Assembly: GCA_002723345.1 (NCBI GenBank)
Contig: PBNV01000063.1
Coordinates: 1 to 63,178, forward strand
Source: Rhodospirillaceae bacterium
GTDB lineage: Bacteria > Pseudomonadota > Alphaproteobacteria > Rhodospirillales > UBA2165
Reading direction: 5' to 3'
DNA length: 63,178 bases
The notes beneath the pieces were generated by a model. The model did not search any database. It was not told the DNA's origin and was given only the letters and a program-made list of their open reading frames with translations. Each line of letters starts with the position of its first letter. Positions within the stretch are counted from its first letter, which is position 1. Shown here one piece after another: positions 43,719 to 52,901 of this stretch. Both the position numbers and the translations under genes were made by a program.

Positions 43719-44822
43719 TTATCGACCACGACCCTTGATGCCACCTACGCTCCTGCGGTCGATCGCCACGGCTTTGATCATGGCGTGGACCTCGGATCCA
43801 ACCCTTAGTCCAAGGTTGTCGTATGATTTACGGGTGACCCGAGCAATCAACGGCACCCCAATATCGATCGATAAGTCCAACTGTGGGCCATCTTCTTCCC
43901 GGACATCGGAAATCCTGCCCTTAAACACGTTAAGGACACTGGAGCCCTTCGGTTCCGCTGTCATTAAAGAAACATCACGAGCGCGGATATGTGCCCGCAA
44001 GGGCGTGCCTTTTTCCATGTTTAGGCCCGCTACCTGTATTTGCCCTCCTGGAAAGTTTAGTTCGCCGAGATCATAAACCGGATCGTAAGATGCGAATTTC
44101 GTTGAAATCACCGCACCCGCATCAAAGCGTCCAGTGAGAGGGTGCAGATCAAGTCGGCTCATAATTTCATCGACTGGACCTTGGGCCGCCACCTTTCCAT
44201 TAGAAAGAATGATCATTTCATCTGAGAGCCGGATCACTTCTTCAATGGCGTGGCTGACGTATATAATTGTTACACCGAACTCGTCTCGAATTTTCTCGAT
44301 GAATGGCAAGATATCTTCCCGACGCTGAAAATCGAGTGAGGCCAGGGGTTCATCCATGAGAAGGAGACGTGGATTTGATAGGAGAGCACGTCCAATAGCG
44401 ACTAGCTGTTTCTCACCACCGGAGAGCGCATTGGGCTTACGCCCAAGAAGAGGGCGGATACCGAGCAGGTCAAGAACGTCTGCAAATTTTATCTCCGTGG
44501 GCTGGCCCCTGAGCGGTGTCGCACCATACAAAAGGTTCTTCCGAACTGTGAGATGTGGGAACAATCGGTCGTCCTGGAAGACGTATCCTATTTGTCTCTC
44601 ATGAGGGCGAAGGCAGAGACCTCGCTCCTGATCAAAAAGGGGGATCTCACCTAAATGAATAGCGCCGGTGTCCGGTCTGCTGAGACCCGCTATTGCATTG
44701 ATAAGCGAAGTCTTACCTGCGCCCGATTTGCCGAAAATCGTTGTGATGCTTGCGCCTCGCACTGCAAAATCTGCAGACAGATGAAAATCGCCCAATTTTT
44801 TATCTATTTGGACGGTCAACAT
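43719..44822 (-). CDS. modC: Molybdate ABC transporter ATPase
   Basis: This 367-aa ATPase has Walker A GKSGAGKTSLI, signature LSGGEKQLVAIGRAL, Walker B LLLMDEPLASLD and an H-loop YVSHAIEEVIRL. The C-terminal TOBE (molybdate-binding-like) domain contains VFKGRISDVREEDG. The start overlaps the modB stop by one base. Together with modB and modA it supplies molybdate for SoxC and the two molybdenum hydroxylases in the window. Confidence 0.95.
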   Translation of the reverse strand: MLTVQIDKKLGDFHLSADFAVRGASITTIFGKSGAGKTSLINAIAGLSRPDTGAIHLGEIPLFDQERGLCLRPHERQIGYVFQDDRLFPHLTVRKNLLYGATPLRGQPTEIKFADVLDLLGIRPLLGRKPNALSGGEKQLVAIGRALLSNPRLLLMDEPLASLDFQRREDILPFIEKIRDEFGVTIIYVSHAIEEVIRLSDEMIILSNGKVAAQGPVDEIMSRLDLHPLTGRFDAGAVISTKFASYDPVYDLGELNFPGGQIQVAGLNMEKGTPLRAHIRARDVSLMTAEPKGSSVLNVFKGRISDVREEDGPQLDLSIDIGVPLIARVTRKSYDNLGLRVGSEVHAMIKAVAIDRRSVGGIKGRGR

Positions 44823-45529
44823 CAGGACTTACTCCCAGCTCCAGCAATGTGACGGGCGACACGCCGGGAGATAATCTCGGAGATTATTAGGGCAAACAGG
44901 GCCAGCGCCACGGAGATTACCAACAAACGTATTGCACTTGCGTCGCCACCAGGTGTCTGGGTTTGTGTAAAAAGCGCTAGCGGAAGGGTTTGGGTCTCCC
45001 CTGGGATATTAGAGACAAAGGTGATGGTGGCGCCAAACTCTCCAAGACTGCGTGCAAAAGCGAGGATCATCCCGACGATCACACCAGGTAAAATAAGCGG
45101 GAGGGTGATGGTCAGAAACACCCGAGTTGGGGATGCGCCTAGGGTGGCCGCGGCCTCTTCCAACCCTCGGTCAACGCTATCGAAGGATAATCGAATTGCT
45201 CGTACCATAAGAGGAAAAGCCATGACAGCAGATGCAACTGCGGCGCCTTTCCATGTGAAAATCAGAGTGATGCCAAATGTGTCTTTTAAGAAGCCACCGA
45301 TGGGGCCCTGTGTTCCGAGAAGGATTAGCAGGAGGTAGCCGACCACGACCGGAGGCACGACGAGAGGCAAATGAATAAGACCGTCAACTATACTTTTACC
45401 TGGAAAAGATTTGCGGGACAGAAGCCAGGCTGCACCTATGCCCAATGGTAAGCTCATACTGATGCTCCAGAGCGCTACCAGGAGGCTGAGAGAGAGGGCA
45501 TCGAGTTCTGTGGGGGTAAAGGACACCAT
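44822..45529 (-). CDS. modB: Molybdate ABC transporter permease
   Basis: This 235-aa permease has five to six membrane helices and the EAA loop LEEAAATLGASPTRVFLTIT. LPLVVPPVVVGYLLL and FARSLGEFGATITFVSNIPG are hallmarks of ModB. It starts 2 bp after the modA stop and overlaps modC. Confidence 0.95.
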   Translation of the reverse strand: MVSFTPTELDALSLSLLVALWSISMSLPLGIGAAWLLSRKSFPGKSIVDGLIHLPLVVPPVVVGYLLLILLGTQGPIGGFLKDTFGITLIFTWKGAAVASAVMAFPLMVRAIRLSFDSVDRGLEEAAATLGASPTRVFLTITLPLILPGVIVGMILAFARSLGEFGATITFVSNIPGETQTLPLALFTQTQTPGGDASAIRLLVISVALALFALIISEIISRRVARHIAGAGSKS

Positions 45530-45531
45530 AA

Positions 45532-46332
45532 TTAGACGGGATCAAAACCAAATTGAGAAAGACGTGCTTCCGCAACGGGTGATTGTAAATATTGAAAGAA
45601 TTTGAGCACCTCTTTTCCCGTGCGCCCAATGGCCAGCGCTGCCGTATACTCAATCGGAGCGTGACTTGACGGTGGGAAGGTTGAGACGATCTTGGTGTGG
45701 GGGTTGGTGAGGACGTCAGTCTTATAGAGGATCCCGAGAGGCGCCTCCCGCCGTTCCAGCAGTGACAAGGCAGCGCGAACATTGATGCCCAGAGCCAGTC
45801 GGTGCTGCACTACATGCCAGAGGTTCATATTCTTAAGCGCTTCCCGGGCGTAAATACCGGCCGGAACGTGTGTAGGGTCTGCTAAGACTAGGCGACCTGC
45901 CTTAAGATGTTTTTCGAAAAAAGCCGCTGATAGTCGGATTGGTGCCGCACCCGCCTGACCTGGCGCGGCAAGAACCAGTTGGTTACGGACTAAGATAAAT
46001 TTGCTGGCTGCCTGGATGGCCTGCTGGTCTTCGACATATCTTACCCATACCAAATTAGCTGAGATATAAATATCAGCCGGCGCGCCCTGGGCAAGCTGTC
46101 GCGCCAGCGTTGAACTGGCGGCGTAAGAAATTTTGATGTTGGTCGGATGGGTCTTTTGATAATCCTCAGCGACAGCGTCTAGGGCACCGGACAAGCTCGA
46201 CGCTGCAAACACCAGGATGGGATCTGCCGCAACCGGGCGAGCGATTAGTGCCACGACGAGAACACCAGTTAGGAGTGCCATCTTCCGAAAAGGGATGTCT
46301 TGCAGATCTTTTCTGATTACGAGTACTTTCAT
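45532..46332 (-). CDS. modA: Molybdate-binding periplasmic protein
   Basis: This 266-aa binding protein has a Sec signal whose hydrophobic core is MALLTGVLVVALIARPVAA. The mature part begins with VFAASSLSGALDAV, the ModA oxyanion-binding motif. ISYAASSTLARQLAQGAPADIYISAN carries the second serine and is the family hallmark. A later Met (in FRKMALL) could be the start if the basic extension is not used. It is the first gene of modABC, 38 bp behind hisI on the same strand. Confidence 0.93.
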   Translation of the reverse strand: MKVLVIRKDLQDIPFRKMALLTGVLVVALIARPVAADPILVFAASSLSGALDAVAEDYQKTHPTNIKISYAASSTLARQLAQGAPADIYISANLVWVRYVEDQQAIQAASKFILVRNQLVLAAPGQAGAAPIRLSAAFFEKHLKAGRLVLADPTHVPAGIYAREALKNMNLWHVVQHRLALGINVRAALSLLERREAPLGILYKTDVLTNPHTKIVSTFPPSSHAPIEYTAALAIGRTGKEVLKFFQYLQSPVAEARLSQFGFDPV

Positions 46333-46370
46333 CCAATTAATTCCGACATTTAAAGAGCCTGAATACTGTT

Positions 46371-46775
46371 TTATGCCTGATAAAGCGAACTTGGATCTAT
46401 AATGACGTCGGAGATGGTCGTAACCTCATCACCCCGTATGGCAAAATAGAAGCAGTTGCGTCGGCCCGTATGACAGGCCACACCGGTCTGATCGACTAAG
46501 AGGAGAATTGTATCCCGATCGCAATCCCATCGGAATTCTTTGAGTTGCTGGATCTGTCCAGAAGACTCGCCTTTACGCCAAAGGCTATTTCTGGACCGAG
46601 ACCAGTAGACACCGCGATTTTCCGTTAGTGTAGCTTTAACGGCCTCTTTGTTCATCCAGGCCATCATCAATACTTCGCCACTATCAAACTGCTGTGCGAT
46701 GGCCGGGATCAGGCCATTCGCATCAAAGGACAGTTCGTTGAGAAGTCTGTTAAGTTTATCTTCGGTTAAAGACAT
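46371..46775 (-). CDS. hisI: Phosphoribosyl-AMP cyclohydrolase
   Basis: HisI catalyses the third step of histidine synthesis. The 134-aa protein has LMMAWMNKEAV, YWSRSRNSLWRKGESSGQ, the metal-binding WDCDRDTILL, and the second cysteine region GVACHTGRRNCFYF. The start at 46775 follows AGGAGGAG. It has no HisE fusion, as is normal in alphaproteobacteria. No other his gene is nearby. Confidence 0.95.
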   Translation of the reverse strand: MSLTEDKLNRLLNELSFDANGLIPAIAQQFDSGEVLMMAWMNKEAVKATLTENRGVYWSRSRNSLWRKGESSGQIQQLKEFRWDCDRDTILLLVDQTGVACHTGRRNCFYFAIRGDEVTTISDVIIDPSSLYQA

Positions 46776-46991
46776 GTATCTCCTCCTGAAGAAGCAGGTA
46801 TTCACCCTGCCAGTGTTCCTGTCAATAAATCTCAAACGGGTCCGCTTATGTTTCTAAGGAGTGCAGTGATGCGCGTCTAGCATTACACGGAGCGCACTGC
46901 GTTTGGCAAAATATGCTCACTCAAATGCTTTCTGGCGATGCAAAATAGCGGTAGGTTTGGTGCTTCGTGGAGGAAAAGGGAAGGGGCTATC

Positions 46992-48530
46992 ATGCAAACG
47001 GCATATCAGCTTGTGTGGATGTCTAAGGAGCGCACGCCGGATCATCTTGCGCTGGTCGATGACGAGACCGGCCGAGAGCTGACGTATGCAGAGCTCATAG
47101 AAGAGGTTGATGTTGTAGCGGCGGGACTTCACGCAGCAGGGGTTCGTCAGGGCGACCGGGTGGCGACTATTTTGCCAAGTCTATTTGATCATTGTGTCGC
47201 TGTCTTGGCGCTGCAGCGACTGGCCGCTGTGCCAGCGCTCATCAACTTTAGGCTCGCGCCGCAAGAGATCAAAGGCATGCTGTTGGACGGCGGTATGTTG
47301 GGGGTGATCGCTCTGCCAGATGATGAGCTTGTATCAACAGTCCGGGATTGCTTACCTTCTAATGGGTTTATTATGACGGTGAAGACTGCCGTGCCGGGTG
47401 CCGACTGTTTCGTTGCGTGCCGGGGCGACATAGCTTCTCTTCCGTGTCCGATCTCAGCGCCTGACGATCCGGCGTTCATTTTTTACACTTCGGGAACGAC
47501 CGGGTTGCCCAAAGGGGTCGTTTTGAGTCATGGGACGTCTGAACCTCGAGTTGTTTGGTTGAGTACCCAAGCCGGTCTCCGCCAGGGCAGACATACCCGG
47601 GCGCTTGGCTTTATGCCTCTCAGTCATGCCATTGGGTTCTATGGTGTTTTTCTTGCGACCCTTGCGTTGAACGGGACATACTATGTCATGTCGGCGTTCG
47701 ACCCTGTGGCTGCGGTAGATGCCGTGGAGAAACACCAAATTACATACATGTTTGCCGTACCCCAGTTATATTTTGCCATGGGACAAGCCCCGAACTATTC
47801 GCCAGACAAAATGAGATCGACGGATCTTATTCTCTATGGTGGTGCTGAGATTGATAGCGGTTTTTTGACCCAATTGGATCAGGAATGGGCTGGTACGGTT
47901 CGGCATATCTACGGCACAACGGAAACGATGTGTTCTCTCTATCATCCCGACCCTGTGGGCCAACACAGGCGCTTAAGGCCCGGTTTTTACAGTCGGACTA
48001 GAATTATCAGAATTGGCGGTGACACAAATGAGTTTGTAGCGCCGGGTGAAGAGGGCGAGTTAATCGTGGACGCGACCGGGGATGCAGTTTTTACAGAATA
48101 TCTTAACCGGCCGGAGGCTACAGCGGAAAAAGTTAGGGATGGCTGGTATTACACCGGCGACATTTGCCTTTTACATGACAACGGAGACGTCGACCTCATT
48201 GGGCGTACCGATGATGTGATCCGATCTGGCGGAGAGAATATTCACCCAGGCGATATTGAGGCGATCCTTCTCGCTCATCCTGGCGTCAAGGAAGTCGCCG
48301 TCATTGGCACACCAGATAACAAGTGGGGCGAGGTGGTAACAGCTTGTGTCGCCGGAGAAAATCTGTTGGCTGTTGATCTGGGCAGGGCGGTTCAGGCAAG
48401 TGGGTTGGCCGCGTTCAAACGCCCCCGCCGCTATTTGTTCTTGGATAGTCTGCCTAGAAACGCGGCCAATAAGGTTCTCCGGCGACGCCTAAAAAGCCTT
48501 GCCGAAACATCTGTGCTTCAAGATATCTAA
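46992..48530 (+). CDS. AMP-dependent acyl-CoA synthetase/ligase
   Basis: This 512-aa member of the ANL superfamily has the P-loop YTSGTTGLPKGVV, motif YGTTETM, the WYYTGDICLLHDNGDVDLIGRTDD hinge region and the C-terminal catalytic lysine in RNAANKVLRRRL. It activates a carboxylic acid with CoA; fatty, aromatic and crotonobetaine-type acids are all possible. The start at 46992 follows AAGGGG; the extension to 46938 is not needed. It stands alone, divergent from hisI. Confidence 0.88.
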   Translation: MQTAYQLVWMSKERTPDHLALVDDETGRELTYAELIEEVDVVAAGLHAAGVRQGDRVATILPSLFDHCVAVLALQRLAAVPALINFRLAPQEIKGMLLDGGMLGVIALPDDELVSTVRDCLPSNGFIMTVKTAVPGADCFVACRGDIASLPCPISAPDDPAFIFYTSGTTGLPKGVVLSHGTSEPRVVWLSTQAGLRQGRHTRALGFMPLSHAIGFYGVFLATLALNGTYYVMSAFDPVAAVDAVEKHQITYMFAVPQLYFAMGQAPNYSPDKMRSTDLILYGGAEIDSGFLTQLDQEWAGTVRHIYGTTETMCSLYHPDPVGQHRRLRPGFYSRTRIIRIGGDTNEFVAPGEEGELIVDATGDAVFTEYLNRPEATAEKVRDGWYYTGDICLLHDNGDVDLIGRTDDVIRSGGENIHPGDIEAILLAHPGVKEVAVIGTPDNKWGEVVTACVAGENLLAVDLGRAVQASGLAAFKRPRRYLFLDSLPRNAANKVLRRRLKSLAETSVLQDI

Positions 48531-48556
48531 AGCCCAAATATTCGCAACATCATGCG

Positions 48557-49729
48557 TCATATTGCTGCCATATATCGGTCGAGCCCGGCCTTGAGATCGT
48601 CTATTAGATCATCGGGATCCTCGAGTCCGACGTGAAAGCGAACACACGGGGTTTTGGTGTTCCAGTTTGTGGCGCTCCGTATTAATTGGGTGCGAAGAAC
48701 CAGACTTTCATAGCCCCCCCAGCTAGCACCGAGGGCGAACAGATCCAGTCCGTCAATCAGGTTAGCCACAGCCTCGTCGGGGGCCTCTTTCAACAATACG
48801 CTAAATAGACCAGAGGATCCGCTGAAATCTCTTCGCCAGATGTCATGACCAGGACAGGATGGAAAGGCGGGATGACGCAGCTCTTCAACTTCTGGCCGGC
48901 CTCTAAGCCAGTCCGCAACCTTCAATGCATTTTTTTCGTGGCGTTTGATGCGAGTGGCAAGAGTTCGAATGCCGCGCAGACCAAGATAGGCATCATCTGG
49001 TGACGCATGATATCCAAGGAGATGGGCAGAGTTTCGGATTGCATCGAAATTTTCGTCCGTTGTGGTTACGCTACCCAACATGGCATCGGAATGCCCCACG
49101 AAATATTTCGTCGCAGCCTGAACGGATACATCCACCCCGTGCTCAAATGGCTTGAAAAAATATCCCGCGCTCCAGGTGTTATCCATCACCACCTTGATGC
49201 CGGCCTGTCTGCATTCTTTTGCGATGGCCGGTATGTCCTGTACCTCGAAGGAGTGGGAGCCCGGCGATTCCACGTAAACCGTCTTTGTGTTGGCTTGGAA
49301 ATAATCTTTGATGCCAGCCCCGACGAGAGGATCGTAATAGGTGGTCTCAACGCCAAATCGTCGCAGGAACTTCTCGCTTAGGTTTCGCGTTGGTGAATAT
49401 GCACTATCACAGACAAGGATATGATCGCCGTGTTCCACGAAGGCTAGCATTGCGGTGCAAATAGCGGAGAGACCTGACCCTACGGAAATACATTTATCGC
49501 CACCTTCTAGTGTCGTGACTGCTTCCTCGAAAGCCCGAGACGTGGGAGTTCCAAGACGGCCATAGACAAAACTGGTGTCTCGATTTTCCCGTGCTTTGGC
49601 CAAAGCCGCCATGCTCTCCTGGGTAACAGTCGATGCATGATAGATTGGCGGATTTACCGCACCAAATTGGTCTTCTGGGTGGCTACCCGCATGAATTAGA
49701 TTGGTGTCCTGCTTTTTGTTTTTGGCCAT
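48557..49729 (-). CDS. Cystathionine beta-lyase-like PLP enzyme, copy 2
   Basis: This 390-aa PLP enzyme belongs to the Cys/Met metabolism family and is closest in motif to MetC. PLP-site features are SVGSGLSAICTAML, VMDNTWSAGYFF and the Schiff-base lysine in AATKYFVGHSDAMLG. It starts 3 bp behind a paralogue with the same motifs. MetC cleaves cystathionine to homocysteine, but such enzymes often act as cysteine or sulfur-compound lyases too. Two tandem copies suggest different substrates. Confidence 0.85.
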   Translation of the reverse strand: MAKNKKQDTNLIHAGSHPEDQFGAVNPPIYHASTVTQESMAALAKARENRDTSFVYGRLGTPTSRAFEEAVTTLEGGDKCISVGSGLSAICTAMLAFVEHGDHILVCDSAYSPTRNLSEKFLRRFGVETTYYDPLVGAGIKDYFQANTKTVYVESPGSHSFEVQDIPAIAKECRQAGIKVVMDNTWSAGYFFKPFEHGVDVSVQAATKYFVGHSDAMLGSVTTTDENFDAIRNSAHLLGYHASPDDAYLGLRGIRTLATRIKRHEKNALKVADWLRGRPEVEELRHPAFPSCPGHDIWRRDFSGSSGLFSVLLKEAPDEAVANLIDGLDLFALGASWGGYESLVLRTQLIRSATNWNTKTPCVRFHVGLEDPDDLIDDLKAGLDRYMAAI

Positions 49730-49732
49730 AAC

Positions 49733-50917
49733 CTACAATGCCTCTCGCAAGCGTTTGAACCCGGCCTCAAGGTCATCAATTAGGTCGTCGGGGTCCTCCT
49801 GGCCTGCGTGAACTCGAAGTAAGTGTCCAACCGCTGCCCAAGGTATCGCCGACCGTTTTGGTGGCGGGCTTGTAAGGGTCAACAAGCTCTCAAACCCACC
49901 CCAACTAAATCCCATGCCGAAGAGCTCCATATTGTCGAGCATGATTGATAGTGAATGATTGGGGAGATTTTTAAGAAGGATCCCAAATAACCCAGATGCA
50001 CCTGTAAAATCCCGTTGCCAGGTATCGTGACCAGGGCATTCGGGGAAGGCAGGGTGGAGGACCCTCTCTACCTCCGGTTGAGCCTTGAACCACTCGGCCA
50101 GTTTGAGACCCGATGCCTGATGTTGTTCAAGACGCACGTCCAGCGTACGGATGCCTCTGCTTGTAAGATAGGCATCATCCCCGCCTAGGCACATTCCGAG
50201 ATAGGCCGAAGTGTTTTTGAGTGTTTTCCAAACTTCTTCGTTCGATGCTGTGACAATACCGGCCATGACGTCGGAATGACCAGCAAGGTACTTTGTGGCT
50301 GCCTGGATGGACACATCCACCCCATGCTCAAAGGGTTTGAAGAAGAAACCTGCGCTCCAAGTGTTGTCCATGATGACTTTAATACCATGTGCATGCGCCA
50401 CTTCGGCAATGGCTGGGATATCTTGGATTTCGAAAGTGAGGGATCCTGGGGATTCAGAAAAAACGGCTTTGGTCCCCGGTCGGATCAACTCTTTAATTCC
50501 AGCTCCAATCATTGGATCGTAAAAGTCGGTACTCACGCCGTAGTTGGCTAGGAAACTTGTGCAAATGTCGCGGGAAGGCGAGTAGGCGGTGTCCGTCATC
50601 AAAAGATGATCGCCAGACTTTAGGAAGGAGAGAAGTGAAACCATTATGGCCGAGACGCCAGACGGGACAGCAATAGATCGATATCCGCGTTCCAGATCTG
50701 CGACGGCCTCCTCAAGAGCCATTGTCGTTGGCGTGCCGTGTCGACCATAAAACACGCTCTCAAAACGATTTTTTACCCCTTGTTTCATTGCGTCCGAAGT
50801 AGGGAAGAGGATGGTGGACGCTCTGTATACTGGTGTATTCATTACCCCTTTGTAGCGCTCTGGGTGGCTTCCGGAATGAACGAGGCGGGTGCTCGGTCGC
50901 TTGTCAGAGGTTGTCAT
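49733..50917 (-). CDS. Cystathionine beta-lyase-like PLP enzyme, copy 1
   Basis: This 394-aa paralogue of the next gene has PSGVSAIMVSLL, VIMDNTWSAGFFF and the lysine in AATKYLAGHSDVMAG. The start at 50917 gives the same N-terminus as the paralogue (TRLVHSGSHPE against TNLIHAGSHPE). It lies 4 bp behind the sulfurtransferase gene, so the genes form one operon. The frame up to 51016 overlaps that neighbour and is not used. Confidence 0.85.
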   Translation of the reverse strand: MTTSDKRPSTRLVHSGSHPERYKGVMNTPVYRASTILFPTSDAMKQGVKNRFESVFYGRHGTPTTMALEEAVADLERGYRSIAVPSGVSAIMVSLLSFLKSGDHLLMTDTAYSPSRDICTSFLANYGVSTDFYDPMIGAGIKELIRPGTKAVFSESPGSLTFEIQDIPAIAEVAHAHGIKVIMDNTWSAGFFFKPFEHGVDVSIQAATKYLAGHSDVMAGIVTASNEEVWKTLKNTSAYLGMCLGGDDAYLTSRGIRTLDVRLEQHQASGLKLAEWFKAQPEVERVLHPAFPECPGHDTWQRDFTGASGLFGILLKNLPNHSLSIMLDNMELFGMGFSWGGFESLLTLTSPPPKRSAIPWAAVGHLLRVHAGQEDPDDLIDDLEAGFKRLREAL

Positions 50918-50921
50918 GCTT

Positions 50922-51782
50922 TTATGTCTCGATTGGGGTATCGGTTCGGCTGCCCCAGTCTGTCCAGGAGCCGTCATAAATTGCCACAGTGTCATGGCCA
51001 AGTAGATGAAGTGCAAAAGAGAGAACGGCCGCCGTTACACCTGATCCACAGCTTGAAATAATTGGAGCTTCGGGATCGATGCCGGCGTCTTGTATGACTG
51101 CCAGTATCTCATCCGCCGACCTGAGGCGCATATATCTGTCCATGTGAAGCAGGTTCTGAAACGGAAGGTTGATGGAACCCGGAACATGACCCCCGCGGAT
51201 GCCGTCCCGAGGTTCCGGTTCTCTGGCGTGGAAACGCCCAAGAGACCGAGCATCGACAACTTGGGCGGTTGCGCGCTCGATATTTTGGCGGACGTCATCC
51301 GCGTTTTTTACTCGGTCAACTTTAAAATCGTTGGCGGAATAGTCGGTCGGTTGCGGCGTCACGTTGCCGCTGTCCGTGGCCCGCCCCTCAGCCCGCCATT
51401 GGGGTAGTCCGCCGTGAAGTAGCGAGACCTTTGAGTGTCCGAAAATCGTGAACATCCAGAAGGCCCGCATGGCAGCCATCGCGCCTCCATTGGCATCATA
51501 ACAGATGACATGATCATCGTTTGATATGCCAAGCGCGCCCACATCGGCCGCGAACTGATCGGCATCGGGCAGCATGTGAGGAAGCACAGTCTCCTTATCG
51601 GCAATGGCGTTAATGTCGAAAAAGACAGCACCTGGAATGTGGGCTATAGAAAATTCGGCTTTAGGGTCCCGATTTGCCGTGGGCAGGTGGAAACTTGCGT
51701 CGATGAGTGCCATGCCGGGCAAAGCCAAGTTGCCCGCAAGCCACTGCGTCTCAACCAAAGCCTCTGGACGGGTATAGTCCAT
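50922..51782 (-). CDS. Two-domain sulfurtransferase (3-mercaptopyruvate type)
   Basis: This 286-aa protein has two rhodanese domains. The first is inactive, and the second has the active cysteine in SSCGSGVTAAVL; CG-SG-V-T is the mercaptopyruvate sulfurtransferase form rather than the thiosulfate form CRKGVT. It moves sulfur from mercaptopyruvate to a thiol or cyanide acceptor. It is 17 bp behind the cysK-like gene and 4 bp before the first metC-like gene. Confidence 0.9.
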   Translation of the reverse strand: MDYTRPEALVETQWLAGNLALPGMALIDASFHLPTANRDPKAEFSIAHIPGAVFFDINAIADKETVLPHMLPDADQFAADVGALGISNDDHVICYDANGGAMAAMRAFWMFTIFGHSKVSLLHGGLPQWRAEGRATDSGNVTPQPTDYSANDFKVDRVKNADDVRQNIERATAQVVDARSLGRFHAREPEPRDGIRGGHVPGSINLPFQNLLHMDRYMRLRSADEILAVIQDAGIDPEAPIISSCGSGVTAAVLSFALHLLGHDTVAIYDGSWTDWGSRTDTPIET

Positions 51783-51799
51783 GTGTCAGGCCTCCTAGT

Positions 51800-52801
51800 C
51801 TAAGCTAGCCAATCGGGGTAGGGCAGGCCTTTTTCCTTTAAGAAGGCGACATTAAATAGCTTGCTTTGGTAGCGTGTGCCAGAGTCGCATAGGATCGTAA
51901 CAATCGTGTGTCCCGGCCCAAGCTCTTTGGCCATGCGAATGGCGCCCGCCACGTTGATGCCACACGATGTGCCAAGGCAAAGGCCCTCATATTTGAGGAG
52001 ATCAAAAACCGGGGGCAGCGCCTCTTCGTCTGATATTTGATAAGCACCGTCGATCGGGGCATCAGCCAGGTTTGCTGTCTCGCGCCCCTGTCCAATACCC
52101 TCGGTGATGGAAGACCCTTCAGCCTTCAACTCGCCATTTTCATAAAAGTTATAAAGGGCCGAGCCCATGGGATCTGAGAGCTTGATCATAATATCGGGAT
52201 TGCGCTCTTTGAGTGCCATTGCGACGCCTGCTAAGGTGCCGCCGGTACCGACTGCGCATGTAAAACCGTCTACTTTGCCATCGAGTTGATCCCAGATTTC
52301 TGGACCAGTGCCTTCTTCGTGCGCCCGGCGGTTGGCAACATTGTCGAATTGGTTGGCCCAAATGGCTCCTTGGGGATGGGTTTCTGACATCTCCGTGGCG
52401 ATGCGTTCAGAAACGTGGACATAGTTACCGGGATTAGCATAGGGCACTGCCTCTACTTCCCGAAGGTCAGCGCCGGCGAGACGCAACATGTCTTTCTTTT
52501 CTTCAGATTGCGTTTCAGGGATCACAATAATCGTTCGGTAGTTACTGGCGCATCCCACTAAGGCAAGACCGATTCCCGTGTTTCCGGCGGTTCCCTCGAC
52601 AATAATCCCACCTGGCTTCAGCAGTCCACGCTCTTCGGCATCTTTGACGATGTACAACGCGGCGCGATCTTTAACCGATCCACCGGGGTTCAGGAATTCG
52701 GCTTTGCCGTAAATGTTGCAGCCGGTGTTTTTCGACGCTTCTATTAATTTTATGAGCGGCGTATTTCCGACGGCGTCTCTGAAGCCTTGGCGGACGGTCA
52801 T
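51800..52801 (-). CDS. Cysteine synthase-like PLP enzyme (possible cysteine desulfhydrase)
   Basis: This 333-aa beta-family PLP enzyme has the PLP lysine in NPGGSVKDRAAL and the phosphate loop VGTGGTLAGVA. The substrate loop reads EGTAGNTGIGLA, where classical CysK has TSGNTG; this variant occurs in a group that includes proposed cysteine desulfhydrases. The C-terminal GTSCGINVAGA also differs from CysK GISSGAA. It begins the operon with the sulfurtransferase and two metC-like genes. Synthesis or breakdown of cysteine cannot be decided from sequence. Confidence 0.85.
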   Translation of the reverse strand: MTVRQGFRDAVGNTPLIKLIEASKNTGCNIYGKAEFLNPGGSVKDRAALYIVKDAEERGLLKPGGIIVEGTAGNTGIGLALVGCASNYRTIIVIPETQSEEKKDMLRLAGADLREVEAVPYANPGNYVHVSERIATEMSETHPQGAIWANQFDNVANRRAHEEGTGPEIWDQLDGKVDGFTCAVGTGGTLAGVAMALKERNPDIMIKLSDPMGSALYNFYENGELKAEGSSITEGIGQGRETANLADAPIDGAYQISDEEALPPVFDLLKYEGLCLGTSCGINVAGAIRMAKELGPGHTIVTILCDSGTRYQSKLFNVAFLKEKGLPYPDWLA

Positions 52802-52901
52802 GATAGGTCACTTTCTAGGTGGATGGACAACTGACGTCAGATTACCGAGGCAAGGAACAGGGATCAAGCGCGGCTCCGTAGGGTCTATTCTCCGCTGCTT
52901 C

